Shown: piece by piece, positions 1 to 11,384 of the stretch
How positions within the stretch are numbered: the stretch's first letter is position 1
Layout: the number at the start of each line of letters is the position of its first letter
Origin: Penium margaritaceum
Lineage: Eukaryota > Streptophyta > Zygnematophyceae > Desmidiales > Peniaceae
Assembly: GCA_023375785.1 (NCBI GenBank)
Contig: SZWC01000530.1
Coordinates: forward strand, 104,014-168,013
Direction of reading: 5' to 3'
Length of the DNA stretch: 64,000 nt
The notes under the pieces: generated by a model
Told to the model about the DNA's origin: nothing
Databases searched by the model: none
The model's input: the letters and a program-made list of their open reading frames with translations, nothing else
Made by a program: the position numbers and the translations under genes

Positions 1-89
1 TGCGTGCGTGCGAGCGTGCGTGCGTGCATGCTTGCGTGCGTGTGTGCGTGCGTGCGTGCGTGCGTGCGTGCGCGCGCGTGCGTGCGTGC

Positions 90-134
<45 letters not shown>
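1..134. repeat. TGCG/TG microsatellite
   Basis: Positions 1 to about 93 are mostly TGCG tetranucleotides with a few substitutions, and about 93-134 are an uninterrupted TG run. The open frames across it (Cys, Val, Arg, Ala runs) are products of the repeat and not genes. The array continues to the left edge of the window, so its true length is unknown. Confidence 0.95.
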
Positions 135-137
<3 letters not shown>

Positions 138-280
138 AAAGATGTTTACGTGCGCTTGTGAACGTGTGGCATGTGTGCGGGTCTCCGTGCATGCACTGCA
201 TGTGTGTGAGTGTGGACACCCATGATTGTGCCTGGGTGGTTTTGAGTGTGTGTGCTTTTGCGTGTGTGCCAAACTGTCCA

Positions 281-360
281 CATGCACCAGCAGAACACAC
301 CACACATGCACCAGCAGAACACACCACACATGCACCGGCAGAACACACCACACATGCACA
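281..360. repeat. 24-bp minisatellite, three units
   Basis: Three direct copies of a 24-bp unit beginning CATGCACCAGCAGAACACAC start at 281, 305 and 329, followed by a partial fourth. The copies differ by single bases. There is no spacer structure, so this is a minisatellite and not a CRISPR array. Confidence 0.9.
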
Positions 361-1250
361 TCGCGCCGACACACACACAGCCGCCGCACATATGCAGCAC
401 TGGCATTCAGCAGCACCACACACACACGGCGCGACAAATGCTCGTGCGATTGGCTTGGCATGGCCTGCATGGGCGGCAGCACTGCCAGCATTGCAAAGGG
501 GGGCACTGGTGGCAGCATCGGCAGTAGCAGCAGCCGGAGCCGCAGCTGGAGCAGCAGCAGCAGCATAAGCAACAGCACCAGCAGCGGCAGCAGCAAAAGG
601 AGCGGCGGCAGCTGTAGCAGCTGCAAGCACGCCTTACAGCACACATACTCTGCCTCCACCCACACAAAGCGCTGACGTGTACCACCCGACAGCGGATTCC
701 AAGCGGAGAGAGCGTGAGCAGGGCACGGAGGAAAGGGTGGCACACGGTGAAGCGCACGCACCGAAGTAGACGAGCACGCGCGTCACGACGGAAGACGATG
801 CGCCGTCGGCGGCGGGTCGTGCCGCGGCCCCGTCAGCCTCTGCCACGTGGTCCATGTCGGGGGGAGACATGGCTCTTGGGGGGCAGTGGCGGCGGCGTCT
901 GCTGCTGGTGCTGCCGGTGTGCAACTGGCGCAGCTGTTGCTGGTGTTGCTGGGACTGCTGCGCAGCTCAAGTGCAAGCGAGGTAAGGCAGGGGGCGATGC
1001 GAGAGCATGCGACAGTTTAAGGGTGTGAATGAGAGCGCGCAGCTGCACCGCGCGATCACCTCTTCACCTCTTCACCTATGCGACTGTGCAGCTGTGCAGC
1101 TGTGCAGCTGTGCACCTGTTCACCTGTTCACCCGGACCGCAACGCAGTGCACGGAGAGCAGCGGTAGCACCTACATACGGAAGCTCAGACCAACGTCGCT
1201 TACATGCGGTGAACGGGCAATTCAGCGATCCGCAAGTGTCGTGTTTTTTT
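361..1250. other. Low-complexity, GC-rich stretch without a supported gene
   Basis: About 470-620 is rich in GCA/GGC triplets, and about 1058-1132 holds short 9-bp-like repeats of CACCTCTT and CTGTGCAG. Overlapping open frames occur on both strands but all have biased composition (Ser/Gly/Cys/His rich), and none resembles a known domain. I see no convincing gene. Confidence 0.6.
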
Positions 1251-1998
1251 AGGTCATTTGCTTCCTTAGCCACAGGTTACATGTTTTATTGTCTTAGGTG
1301 ATTCAACTCGCCACTTTTTCAACCTCGTGGTCCCGGCACAAAACTAATTTCCATCAGTAGCCCCAATTTCCATGCACTAGTCAACCTTTGTCACAGACGA
1401 TGAACAAATCTTCAATTTAATGTCGAAAAAATACGTGATATATTTATTTACCATAAAATGTTTCCCTACATACCTAGGTCTATAACAAAGTATGGAAACA
1501 GTTACTAAGAAAAAATTAAAAATACACAGATTACATTCATTCAATTCCATCAACCTATTGATATTTTGAATTATTTTTCTTTCAAATGAATATCTCCAAA
1601 TTAATAAATTATTTTTTCATGAAGAATAGGTAAAAATGTACACATAAGATTAGTTATACCAACTCATGTAAGAATTCATACGCAAAAGTATTCATTGAGG
1701 TAACAAGAACCAAAAAATTACTCATACATACATGGAAAATACAACATTACATCATTTAAATACTAAATTTCATATGCCAAAATATTTTTCCTACTTTACT
1801 ACAAGGCTAATGTTTTAATGTAAACAACACATTCAAGGGAGATATTTTCTCAAATATTTTCTCAAGGATGAGATTATTATTATTATCGTGATTTTTAGTG
1901 TAAAAAAGAACATAAAAGGTATAATTTTTTAGGCATCATAACATTGGAATCATTGAGTTAAATTAATAGATCATAAAACCATTTGGAAGTAATTTTTT
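1251..1998. other. AT-rich intergenic DNA
   Basis: The composition changes sharply to AT-rich sequence with many stops in all frames. No open frame of note, RNA gene or repeat was recognised. It ends where the outer LTR of E1 begins. Confidence 0.6.
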
Positions 1999-2722
1999 TG
2001 TCCTAACGCTCATTACTTTGCACTTCTATCCCCAACTACTACTCTAAGGCTAGGAGGAGAATGAATGAGATAGCAATTAATAATGAATGGAATTGAGAGA
2101 TCCATCACAGAACTAGGTCTAGCTCATCTTTGTAGAGCTTGTTACTCAAGTTATCAACCAATTAGGAAATAATCTATTTCCTGGCAGGCTAAGTTCTCTT
2201 GCTGAGCCCAGCCAGGCAGCTAAAAGCCCTAAACCCGGGCGTCGTCCGTTTTTCTTGAAAATTGGACCACACCAGAATACCCACAAGGCAAACGCATTCG
2301 TGTGGTCAGAATCGTCAAGAAAAATACCACCAAGAAGTTATGACTACCCAAACCCAGGTAGAGCCTAGGTTAGAATGACAGCCACAATAGTGTCTGAAAA
2401 CATTGAAACTCGGACTCAATCAAGACATGACACTGTGAGTGTAGTAGTGCAATACGATGTGGCACAGGATGCATGCGGGCATCATCTACGGATGCGGTGA
2501 CCGCCAACGGCATGACTGTTGTGGAGGCCCGTTGATGGAGTTGGGCAAGTCACGCGCCTGAGGGAGGAGGCTCGAGCAAGACGCGTGCAGACCTCAGTGT
2601 GCATCGGCTCCACCAAATGATGCTCCAGTAGCGTCCCGTCTCGTCGTTAGTCATCTGCACGTCGATGTGCACAAGCAAGGAGGACACAACGGAGCACAAT
2701 GACAGGTGTGTAAAAACCATCA
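1999..2722 (-). repeat. E1 3' LTR (left copy)
   Basis: This block aligns along its length with 15929-16690 in the same orientation. Shared landmarks include AAACCCGGGCGTCGTCCGTT and the segment around TGTAGAGCTTGTTACTCA. Edges were set where similarity stops and TG/CA termini occur; they could be a few bases off. Confidence 0.8.
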
Positions 2723-2829
2723 CTCTCTAATGAATCAGAAGTGTAGAACACATGGGCGGGCAATGGTACATCCACCAAACAAGAAGACTCTCCCAGAACA
2801 CGCATGTATGCTGGTACGGGTAGAGAGGA

Positions 2830-3174
2830 AAACTCACGAACGAACAGCGACCACACTCTCAACCTTCTTGAATGAGCCGTGCTTCAACGCCTTGGTGAAG
2901 AAGTCAGCAAATTGCCGTGTCGTTGAAACGCACACAATGCTGACACTGTCCTCATGCAACAACGAATGCATAGAGTGATACTCAACATTGGTGTACTTTG
3001 TGCATGTGTGATGTACGCCGTCATTCTTGATGATGGCAATGTCAATCTCATTGTCATAATGGAAGGTGATGGACATGAGAAAGTGACGCAACTCGGACAA
3101 CAGACGACACAATCACATGCTCTCACATGTGCCAGAGCTATAAGCTGGACATTACCAACGGCACTCATTACCGC
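2830..3174 (-). pseudogene. E1 RNase H C-terminal part (Copia)
   Basis: Minus-strand reading shows the closing part of Copia RNase H: the DNE-I-A-I-KN substrate-site segment, then a TKYTNVEYH match to the family's TKHIDIRYH motif, then QFADFFTKAL, the near-invariant end motif of Copia pol. The segment stops at the edge of E2, and the earlier half of the same domain lies on the far side of E2 near 9780-9840. The fragment belongs to E1 and is a fossil. Confidence 0.85.
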
Positions 3175-3878
3175 TTGAGGCTTCCTTGCATGTAGAATCT
3201 GACTGTGGATTTTGAATCTAAAGGAAAACCTGTGCGAGACCGATCCAAGAACGGGATCGATCCATCAAGAATTGAGGAAGTTAAGCCCGACCAAAGGTTG
3301 GACCGGCCGAGGGGAAAAGGGTGACGGGAAATCGTCCCCAAGGACCAAGGCTCGACCCTCAAAGGACGAAACAAAGCCAAAGCGCCCCTTGGGGCTCCGA
3401 TATTCAATGAGTAAAGGATCATTGAGGGCTAAGGGCACTTCGGAATGGCGCCCCGATGTGTTATTACAAGAAAGGGCGCTTTGGGCGGCCGTCACCACCG
3501 CTTGTGTTGCTACCAGTGGCAGATTGCCGTGGTTCATGGAAACGACCATATCCCGGCCATTCCTCCATAGAATGATGCGATTCTTGGAAAGCTGAGAGGA
3601 TGAGCTACATGATGCTAAGACAACAATGCTCATACCCAGCCTGTACGAAGCCGCGCATGGCTCGGCGACCCCGGGTAGCCTAGGATGTGCCATCATGTAC
3701 ATATAGTCATGTATGTTTACACTTGAATAACAAGTACTGTTTACTCCCACTATGCCACACATGTTCCCGTGCTCCCCCAAGACGACCCTACACTTCTACA
3801 AACCTGGGAAGGTGTGCACCGGCCTCCCTTCAGTCGCCGTTGCCGCCGGTCGGTGCCTACACCATCCGGTGGAGGCTA
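3175..3878 (+). repeat. E2 5' LTR
   Basis: Matches 9069-9776 over its full length, including AAAGGTTGGACCGGCCGAGG and CATCATGTACATATAGTCAT. The match ends at GGAGGCTA, after which the internal region begins. The boundary with E1 at the left is set by loss of the Copia match. Confidence 0.85.
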
Positions 3879-3989
3879 ACACACCGCGCCCGGTTCACAC
3901 TTGGTAAGAGAGCCACTCTTTTCTCAGGGGCACAATCATCTACGTGGCAATCTCTCTTGGTCAGAATAGACTAGCACGCATCTCTCCTC

Positions 3990-5100
3990 TTTGGCGGATC
4001 CGTGCCTAAGGCCAACCACACACTCCGGTGACAAGGCAGTAGCCGGAGTACCCGTTGAGGAAGACGTTGTACTGGACGCAAGGATGACTTCATCGCCGGA
4101 TGAAGTCACGTTCCCAATGGCCGCAGATGTTGAAGTGCAAGGCAACATAACAGCAGCCGCAGCGTTCCAGAAGTTTCTTGCCGACATGCAAGCCAAGATG
4201 GACCTGTTGGAGAAGCTGGACGCATACCTCAATGAAGAGCTCGCGAAGCGTCTCGTGACAACACTTATGGTAGTTGCCACTACAAACGTAATTGCGGTGG
4301 GCGTCTTGAGCTCACCCAAGCCGGAGCCGTTTGACCCATGAAGGAAGGATGGACCAGCTCCACATGCTTGGATACTCGGACTAGAGCTGTACTTTACTAC
4401 CATCGGGGTGGATGCTTAAAGGTACGATGCGTGCCGCGACTATGCCGTGACCCTGTTGAGAGGGACATCGCTGGATTGGTGGACTGATGTGATGCGGTCC
4501 AATCCACACGACAGTGGAGCAGCAATGGTCACTAGCATTGCGGCTGCAACTAGAATCTTTACCCCATCGGCTCTTACCTGAAGCAATGGTGACCCTACCC
4601 TGAAATGGCCGACCTCGTAGAAGGAGTTCACGGAGTTGTGCATCAAGCGCTTCACCGTGGGCGACGTGAGGAACAACGTGTGCGCCAAGCTGCGTCGTCT
4701 TTGCCAAACTGGCGGCGTTTCCTACAACACCCGTAGGTTTTGTGAGATTGTTGCCAATTGTGGCTTTGACTCTCATGAATTGTGCTTCCACTACAGCAAC
4801 GACCAAAAGGACGATGCTCACATTGTGACGGTGATGCACGACCTCAACGATGACCTGCCAGGGATGATTGCAACAACAGAGCGGTACGACTCACGCGTGC
4901 ACCTAGCCCATGCCAATAGCCACAACTCTTCTGGTGGTGGTTACGGCAAGCGGACCAAGAGCAACGACACGCCCATGGAGATATGAGGGTTGTAATAGCA
5001 CAAGTGTTACAACTGTGGAAATTTTGGCCACATTGATCGTGAGTGCTGCCGTCTAAAGAAGGACGACGACAAGGATAAGTGACAAGGGAAGGGGACGCAA
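3990..5100 (+). pseudogene. E2 gag with zinc knuckle
   Basis: The region opens with a coiled-coil-like stretch followed by a PEPFDP motif, which is typical of the start of the Gypsy capsid domain and is also present in E3. Near 5003-5048 the reading CYNCGNFGHIDREC gives a CCHC zinc knuckle (C-x2-C-x4-H-x4-C), the nucleocapsid signature. In life this would form the particle and bind the RNA. Fossil; broken. Confidence 0.75.
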
Positions 5101-5229
5101 GCCACAAAGGAAGCAGATGAAGTGACAAAGGAGTCGAGAAACGAGGAGAGCGGGGAGTAGATGGAATTACTCCTGGCTCCTCTCAACCCAAACCGCCAGT
5201 TGACCGCCCACCCGAACGCCTTGCGGCAA

Positions 5230-5760
5230 TTAAGAGGGTTTCCGAGGTCAAGGCATGGGATTCACGGTATTAGGAGGAGCAGCCCGCACTTCTCTTGGAG
5301 GCGTGAGTGAAAGGCGTCAAGTTGAAGGTGGGAAGTCTGCTGGATAATGGAGCGAGCTACAGTTTTGTGAGCATGGAGTGTGCTCGAAAGTGGGGCCTTC
5401 TCTCACGAGCAAGAAGCGGACCGCTAACCAAGTGGACGACACGATTGAAGTGGGGAAGCTTTGCATAACGACTGTATACCGGGTGTGTCTGATGAAGGAT
5501 TACAATGCGATCTTCGGTCGTGACTTCCTCCACAAGTACAACCCCGTTATGAATTGGGGGGCACGCAACGTCTCAATCAAGCTCAGAGACAAGGAGTATC
5601 CCCTACCAACATGGTCCGAGGAGGAGGCCACGGAGGAGGAAAATTCCGAGGAGGAATCGCCGCAGCAGTTGGTGCCTTGCAAGGAGGAATCGACGCCGTT
5701 GATGCTGAACTTGGTGGAGCTCAAGCGCGCGATTCGAATAAAGAAGCAGATTTTTCTGGC
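5230..5760 (+). pseudogene. E2 aspartic protease region
   Basis: A retroviral-type aspartic protease active-site segment (LLDNGASYSFVS) is followed by the expected hydrophobic segment ending in IFGRDFLHKYNPVMNW, matching the Gypsy protease end motif in which a Gly-x-Asp/Asn-W/F-L block precedes a linker. It sits between gag and reverse transcriptase as expected. An acidic linker (Glu-rich, about 5610-5700) follows. Fossil. Confidence 0.75.
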
Positions 5761-5769
5761 GTTTGTATG

Positions 5770-7140
5770 AGACGTGGAGGACGATTTCGATGAACCAGAG
5801 GACGTGGCACCTGCCGTGGCGCATGGGGCGGGTTGTGAGCAGCCGGGGGCCCAAGGCAGGTTTGCCGTGGTACGCGAGGGGCTTGGGAAGGTGTGTACGG
5901 AGTTCGAGGACGTGTTTCTCGACACCCTCCCGGTGGGTCTGCCACCGAAGCGAGACGTGGACCATCGCATTGACCTCAATCCTGGAGCGCGCCTGCCTGT
6001 TCGTGCAGCGTACCGCATGAGCGATGCGTAGCTTCAGGATCTCAAGAAGCAGCTAACCGAGATGACAAAGCAGGGCTTCATCCGCCCATCCTCTTCTCCT
6101 TACGCTGCACCTATCCTGTTTTTCCAGAAAAAGACGGGGGAGATGCGCATGTGGGTGGACTACAGGGCGTTGAATGAATTGATCATCAAGAACCGCTACC
6201 CGCTTCCACAAGCTGAGGAGCTCTTCAACTAGCTTCATGCGGCTCGCTTCTTCACAAAGATTGACCTCCGTTCCAGCTACCACCTCATCCGCATCGCAAC
6301 AGATGATGCGGAAAAGATGGCCTTCCTCACCCGCTATGGTCACAACGAGTTCCTCATGATGCCTTTCGGGTTAACCGATGCACGGACCACCTTCATGGCG
6401 GCGATGAACAACATCTTCAGGCCCTACTTGGATGACTTTGTGGTGGGTTAGATCGATGACACTTTGGTATATAGTAGGACGGCGGAGGAGCATGAGGAGC
6501 ATGTGTAGAAGGTCCTTGAGATTTTGAGGACAAAGTTTTTCTTTTTAAAACTTCTTAAGTGTGAGTTCGCAGTGGGTAAAATTGAATTCCTTGGACACAT
6601 CATTGGCCATGGACAGATTGCCATGGACCCGCGCAAGGTGTCGGCCGTGCAAGAGTGGCCAAAGTTGNGATGCCTTTCGGGTTAACCGATGCACGGACCA
6701 CCTTCATGGCGGCGATGAACAACATCTTCAGGCCCTACTTGGATGACTTTGTGGTGGGTTAGATCGATGACACTTTGGTATATAGTAGGACGGCGGAGGA
6801 GCATGAGGAGCATGTGTAGAAGGTCCTTGAGATTTTGAGGACAAAGTTTTTCTTTTTAAAACTTCTTAAGTGTGAGTTCGCAGTGGGTAAAATTGAATTC
6901 CTTGGACACATCATTGGCCATGGACAGATTGCCATGGACCCGCGCAAGGTGTCGGCCGTGCAAGAGTGGCCAAAGTTGCATAACGTGCATGATGTGCATT
7001 TTTTCCTTGATTTCTGTACTACTACCATATGTTCATCCTTGGCTATGCGGGAGTGTAAGCACCACTCTCGAATCTCACTCGTAAGGATCCAGAGTGAAGA
7101 TGCAGAGTTAGCAAACAAGAAGCCTTTGATAATCTCAAAA
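5770..7140 (+). pseudogene. E2 reverse transcriptase
   Basis: Gypsy reverse transcriptase blocks appear in order: DHRIDL before the polymerase, [42 protein letters not shown], then the palm region around MPFGLTDA. The catalytic-loop block lies near 6430-6460. Part of the domain (310 bp) is present twice around a single N at 6668, which looks like an assembly overlap. Fossil; broken. Confidence 0.85.
6358..6978. other. Exact 310-bp duplication around a single N (assembly overlap)
   Basis: Positions 6358-6667 and 6669-6978 are identical and are separated only by the N at 6668. Two read-derived contigs with an unmerged overlap give exactly this pattern. A real tandem duplication this perfect, ending exactly at an N, would be a coincidence. 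Confidence 0.9.
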
Positions 7141-7159
7141 GGGCTCTGACCTCCGCGCC

Positions 7160-7570
7160 GGCTTTGCAATTGCGGACAGCAGCTGTGAGTTTGAAATGGC
7201 GACGGATTCATCGGACCTGGCCATTGGTGGGATCCTTTTGCACAACTTTGGCAACGGGTCGCAGCCGGTCACCTTCTACTCGCGCAAGTTGCACGGGGCG
7301 GAGCTGAACTACGCCACCCATGACAAAGAAATTATTACCATGGTCGCAGCCTTCAACAACTACCAGTGCAACCTCGAGGCATGGAAATGCACGGTCTACA
7401 CCGACCACCACGCGTTGAAGTACTTCAAGACGGAGTCGAACCTGAGCTGGCGGCAAGCGCGTTGGGTGGAGTACCTTGAGTCGCACTTCGACTACGAAAT
7501 CGTGTACCGGCCAGGTCGCATCAACCAAGCCGATGCACTCTCACGGCGACCGGACCTGATGATGCGGGTT
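7160..7570 (+). pseudogene. E2 RNase H
   Basis: Reading from about 7196 gives ATDSSDLAIGGILL, the first catalytic Asp block of Gypsy RNase H, then the YSRKL and ELNYATHDKE blocks, YTDHHALKYF, and the tether ending in IVYRPGRINQADALSRRPD, a near-universal Gypsy motif. In life the domain degrades RNA in the RNA/DNA hybrid. Fossil, but this part reads open for a long way. Confidence 0.9.
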
Positions 7571-7639
7571 GCGTCTCTCACCATCCACGAGGATGCTTTC
7601 CTTGTGAAGCTCTTCACGGAGGGATACGAGGCGCACGGG

Positions 7640-8770
7640 GATTACAACGCTCAGAGATTTTTCTTCGAGGCGCCGTTTTGGCGACAGCACGGCACTCAGC
7701 AGGTGGTGGTTCCCGTGGTGTCTGCGCTTCGGCAGATGATTTTGGAGGAGTGCCATGACAGTGTCGGGAGTGGCCAATTATCCACCAAAAAGACCTTGAA
7801 GACGGTGGCTCGCTTCTTTTGGTGGCCTGCCATGTCGTCGGAGGTGGCTGAATTCTGCCGGAGCCGTGATGTGTGCCAACGCCACAAGGCGCGGAGGACG
7901 AAGACCCCGGGTCTCCTCCAACCCTTGCCCATCCCCGAGCAGCCGTGGCAAGACATCTCCATGGATTTCATCACGGGCTAGCCCGAGACACTGGCAGGTC
8001 ACAATGCGGTGTTGGTAGTGGTGGATCGCTTCAGCAAGATGTTGCACTTCATCACGACACGTGATACGGTGAGCGCGGAGGGCATGGCTCGGCTGTTCCT
8101 CGAGCATGTGGTGCGTCTCCATGGCGTGCCGTGGTCAATTGTGAGTGACCGTGACCCGCGCTTCACGAGTAAGTTTTGGCGAGAACTCATGGATCGGTAC
8201 GGCAGCAAGGTGCAGCTGTCAACAAGCTTTCATCCCCAAACTGACAGACAGATGGAGCGGACGAACCAGACGTTGGAACAGCTCCTCCGTACAATGGGTG
8301 ATCCGGACAAGACGGCGTGGGACCAACGGTTTCCGGTCGTTGAACTGGCATACAACTCCGTGATATCCACCTCTACTAGCAAGGTGCCCTTTGAGGTGGT
8401 GAACAGGATGGTGCCCGTCATGCCCCTCAGTTTGCACGTCGCAAGCAACCTGCCCGTGGTGGAGTCTACCACACGTGACTCCAAGCAGATATGGACGGCG
8501 ATGCGGCATGCATTAGAAAAGACGCAAGAGTAGCAGAAAGTGTAAGCAGACTGTCAATGCGTCGACGCAACGCTCAAGGTCGGTGACCGTGTGCTTCTCA
8601 ACAATGTGCACATCAAGCTTCGCGGGGTATGATCGGACAAGTTGAAACCCCGGTGGCTTGGTCCGTTCGACGTGCTCGAAATGCGGACACCCATGGTAAC
8701 GCGATTGGCTCTTCCGCCTTCCATGCCAGTCCACAATGTGTTCCACATCTCCAAGCTCAAGCTCTAGCAT
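7640..8770 (+). pseudogene. E2 integrase
   Basis: An HHCC zinc-binding N-terminal domain (about 7750-7890, with CRSRDVCQRHK) is followed by the catalytic core: ISMDFITG with the first Asp, the VVVDRFSKMLHFI block, SDRDPRFTS with the second Asp, and FHPQTDRQMERTNQTLEQ leading to the catalytic Glu. A C-terminal barrel with HNVFHISKLK ends near 8765. The order and motifs are diagnostic of Gypsy integrase. Fossil. Confidence 0.9.
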
Positions 8771-8818
8771 GATCCGGCCGAGCATATTTCGGGCCGCACT
8801 TTTGAGCCTCCCCCTCTA

Positions 8819-9000
8819 GTGGTCATCGAGGACGAGCAAGAGTTTGAGGTGGAGGCCATCTTCGACTACCGTCGTTGTGGCTATGGATGGGAGTACCTCG
8901 TCAAGTGGAGAGGATATGATGTAGCCCACAAATCATGGGAGCCTGCTTGCAACTTCAACATTGGCGGGGTGAATGCCATTCCGGGAGTATCAAGAGCGAT
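8819..9000 (+). pseudogene. E2 chromodomain
   Basis: The translation has VEAIFDYRRCGYGWEYLVKW, RGYDVAHKSWEPACNF and then a short helix. This is the chromodomain fold with its YLVKW and WEP landmarks, placed at the C-terminus of integrase as in chromoviruses. In that group it steers integration to particular chromatin marks. Its presence sets E2 in the chromovirus branch of Ty3/Gypsy. Confidence 0.9.
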
Positions 9001-9068
9001 CCGGGACGGCTCGCTCCTAAAGGCGGGAGTAGTGTAAGCCCGACAGTGCCAACGAAACTGATTATGGC

Positions 9069-9776
9069 TTGAGTCTTTCTTGCATATAAAAATTGTGGAT
9101 TTGGAATCTACAAGAAAAACCGTGTGAGATTGACCCAAGGACGGGGTCGATCCATCAAGAATTGAGGAAGTTACGCCCAGCCAAAGGTTGGACCGGCCGA
9201 GGGGAAAAGGGTGACTGGAAATCGTCCCCAAGGACCAAGGCTCGACCCTCGGAAGACCTAACAAAGCTGAAGCGCGTCTCAGGGCCCGGATAGTCAATGA
9301 TTCAAGGATCATTGAGGGCCAAGGGCGCTTCAGAATGGCGCCCCGATGTGTTATTATCAGAAAGGGTGCTTCGCGCGGCCGTCACCGCCGCTAGTGGTGC
9401 TATCGGCGGCAGATTGCCATGATTCATGGAAACGACCATATCTCGGCCGTTCCTCCACAGAATGATGTGATTCTTGGTGTGCTGGAAAGCTGAGAGGATG
9501 GGCTACATGATGCTAAGGCAATAATACTCATCCCCAGCCTGTACGGAGCCACGCACGGCTCGGCATCTCCGGGTCGCCTAGGATGTGTCATCATGTACAT
9601 ATAGTCATGTATGTTGAAACCTGAATAACAGGTACAGTTTACTCCCACTATGCCACACGTGTTCCCGTGCTCCCCCAAGACAACCCTACACTTCTGCAAA
9701 CCCGGAAATTTGTGCACTGGCTTCCCTTTGGTCGCCGTTGCTGCCGGTTGGTGCCTACACCATCCGGTTGAGGCTA
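9069..9776 (+). repeat. E2 3' LTR
   Basis: Second copy of the E2 LTR, followed directly by E1 sequence: on the minus strand TATATGGCCATAGC belongs to the STSEAQYMA motif of the Copia RNase H. That gives the right insertion junction of E2 into E1. Confidence 0.85.
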
Positions 9777-9779
9777 TGG

Positions 9780-11110
9780 CCATATACTGAGCCTCACTAG
9801 TGCTATGTGCAATGCACCCTTTCTTGCCACTAATCTAGCAACGTAATGTGGCTGTTACCATCCGAACTGCTGGCCTAGTCACTCTTGGTGTAGTCCATCG
9901 GAACAACAGACGACTTTTGGCAAAACATGAGACCTCGCCATGGAGTTGAAACAAAATAACGTAGTACTCAGATTGCGGCCTCGAGGTGGAGGTGATGCGG
10001 CTCGTGGGAGAACTGAGCCAGGAGGTTGACGGCAAACACAATGTCTGGGTATGTTGTCGTCACTGGGAATATTTGTGACCTGAATGACTCACACATACAT
10101 GGTCACGTCAACATGCTCCCCCACAAGGGCTGGGACAGGGTTCTTTAGCTTCACCTGACCACTGGGTGACACGGGTGAGGATGCGCTTGGCATGAGGGGC
10201 AGGTCCTCGGCGAAGCGAGTGGACAGGGCCTGGATGCAGACAACCTGGTAGATATTCATGATACCGTGGGAGCGATCATGCTCAACTCCATGCCCAGGAG
10301 GAATTGGGAAGCCCCAAGGTCCATCTGGTAGGCAGTGTGTAGTAGGTCCTTAACGTGCTAAATGGCGGCTGCGTCCGGCAATGCCATTAGGAAATCGTCA
10401 AAATAGACCAGGACAACAACAAAGGTCAAGCCTCACTCGTTCATGAACAATGCGGGGTCTGCAATGTTACGACGGAGGCTGCCACTGAGAATTCTGCAAC
10501 TGATCTCTTGGTTACTACAGCAACATGACTGCTTCAAGGCATAAAGTGCCATCCGCAGCTACCAGAACTTGCCTATACCATTGTCAAACCCTTGGGGCTA
10601 CACCATGTAGACCTCCTCGCCCTCTAGTGATCCATGGAGAAAAGCATTGTTAACGTCCATCTAATGTAGCTCGCACTTGTGTAGGACAATTAGGCCGAAG
10701 AGCACTCGGCTAGTGGAGAACCGGCCAACCGGGGTAAAGATCTGGTCGTAGTCGACCCGAGGGACCTGAACAAACCCCTTAGCTATGAGGCAGGCTTTGT
10801 ACATGTCCAAGGACCCGTCGGGCCTCCACTTGCACCACAACATCCACTTGGCACCAATGGCCTTCCGGCCGAGAGGGAGGGTGTCGAGGTCATAGATGTG
10901 ATGCTTTCGGAGAGTGGCCAGCTCATCGATGGATGCATTATCCCAATGTGCAGCCTCGGGGGGAGCACAAGACTCGCGTAGGGTGGCTGGATCCTTTGTG
11001 TGTCCCGTGGAGTGGACAATGAGGGTGTGCGCGTCTCGAGCCCCAGGTGGGATGCGCGCGAGTGTGGCCGTGACGGCCTGTCGGTGCTCCTGATGGAGCA
11101 TGGACTAGCC
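9780..11110 (-). pseudogene. E1 reverse transcriptase and start of RNase H (Copia)
   Basis: Minus-strand reading begins with the Copia pre-RT block (an APPEAAHWDNASIDEL-like segment), then GAKWMLWCKWRPDGSLDMYK, the match to the family's KWVFKIKYKPDGSIERYKARL, followed by AKGFVQVPRVDYDQIFTPV. Palm blocks follow, and STSEAQYMA of RNase H lies at about 9785-9815, next to E2. Polymerisation of cDNA is the family role. Fossil; broken. Confidence 0.85.
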
Positions 11111-11384
11111 CAGTGTGGAGGTTGGGTGGAGGTCTACAATGACGGCCAATGTGGTTATGCCGAGGGCATTTGTGCTAGGGTCCCCACTGACAACCGTGGG
11201 AGTAGATTTTTCGAGAGGCAACAAGACACGTGGGACGACAGGGGGCCGAGGCGCCAAAGGGCGCGGTGCGGTGGTCTGGGTGCTTTGTGCCGGCCTTCAT
11301 CAGAGGTTGTCACCCGTGCCACATGCGTAGCGTGGTAGGGTAGAAGATGGAACAGATGGAGAAGCCGGGAGTGAGTTAGAGGGG

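Larger units (their letters stand above)
3175..9776 (+). mobile_element. E2: Ty3/Gypsy chromovirus nested in E1
   Basis: Direct LTRs at 3175-3878 and 9069-9776 flank a plus-strand gag-pol in Gypsy order: gag with zinc knuckle, protease, reverse transcriptase, RNase H, integrase, chromodomain. The element lies inside the Copia RNase H sequence of E1, so it is younger than E1. LTR similarity by eye is about 90 %. The element is broken, with roughly ten breaks, and the reverse transcriptase region also carries an assembly overlap at a single N. The LTR ends are ambiguous by a few bases because TGAGGCT-like sequence recurs at several junctions. Confidence 0.9.

Noticed and set aside
4-675. Overlapping Cys/Val/Arg/Ala-rich open frames of 73-186 codons on both strands
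   Set aside because: They are translations of TG/TGCG and CA-type repeats and of GCA triplets, with no domain and overlapping frames equally open.
9015-9776. TGAGGCT at the E2 junctions as a target duplication
   Set aside because: Similar words occur at the inner LTR junctions as well, so flank and LTR end cannot be told apart.
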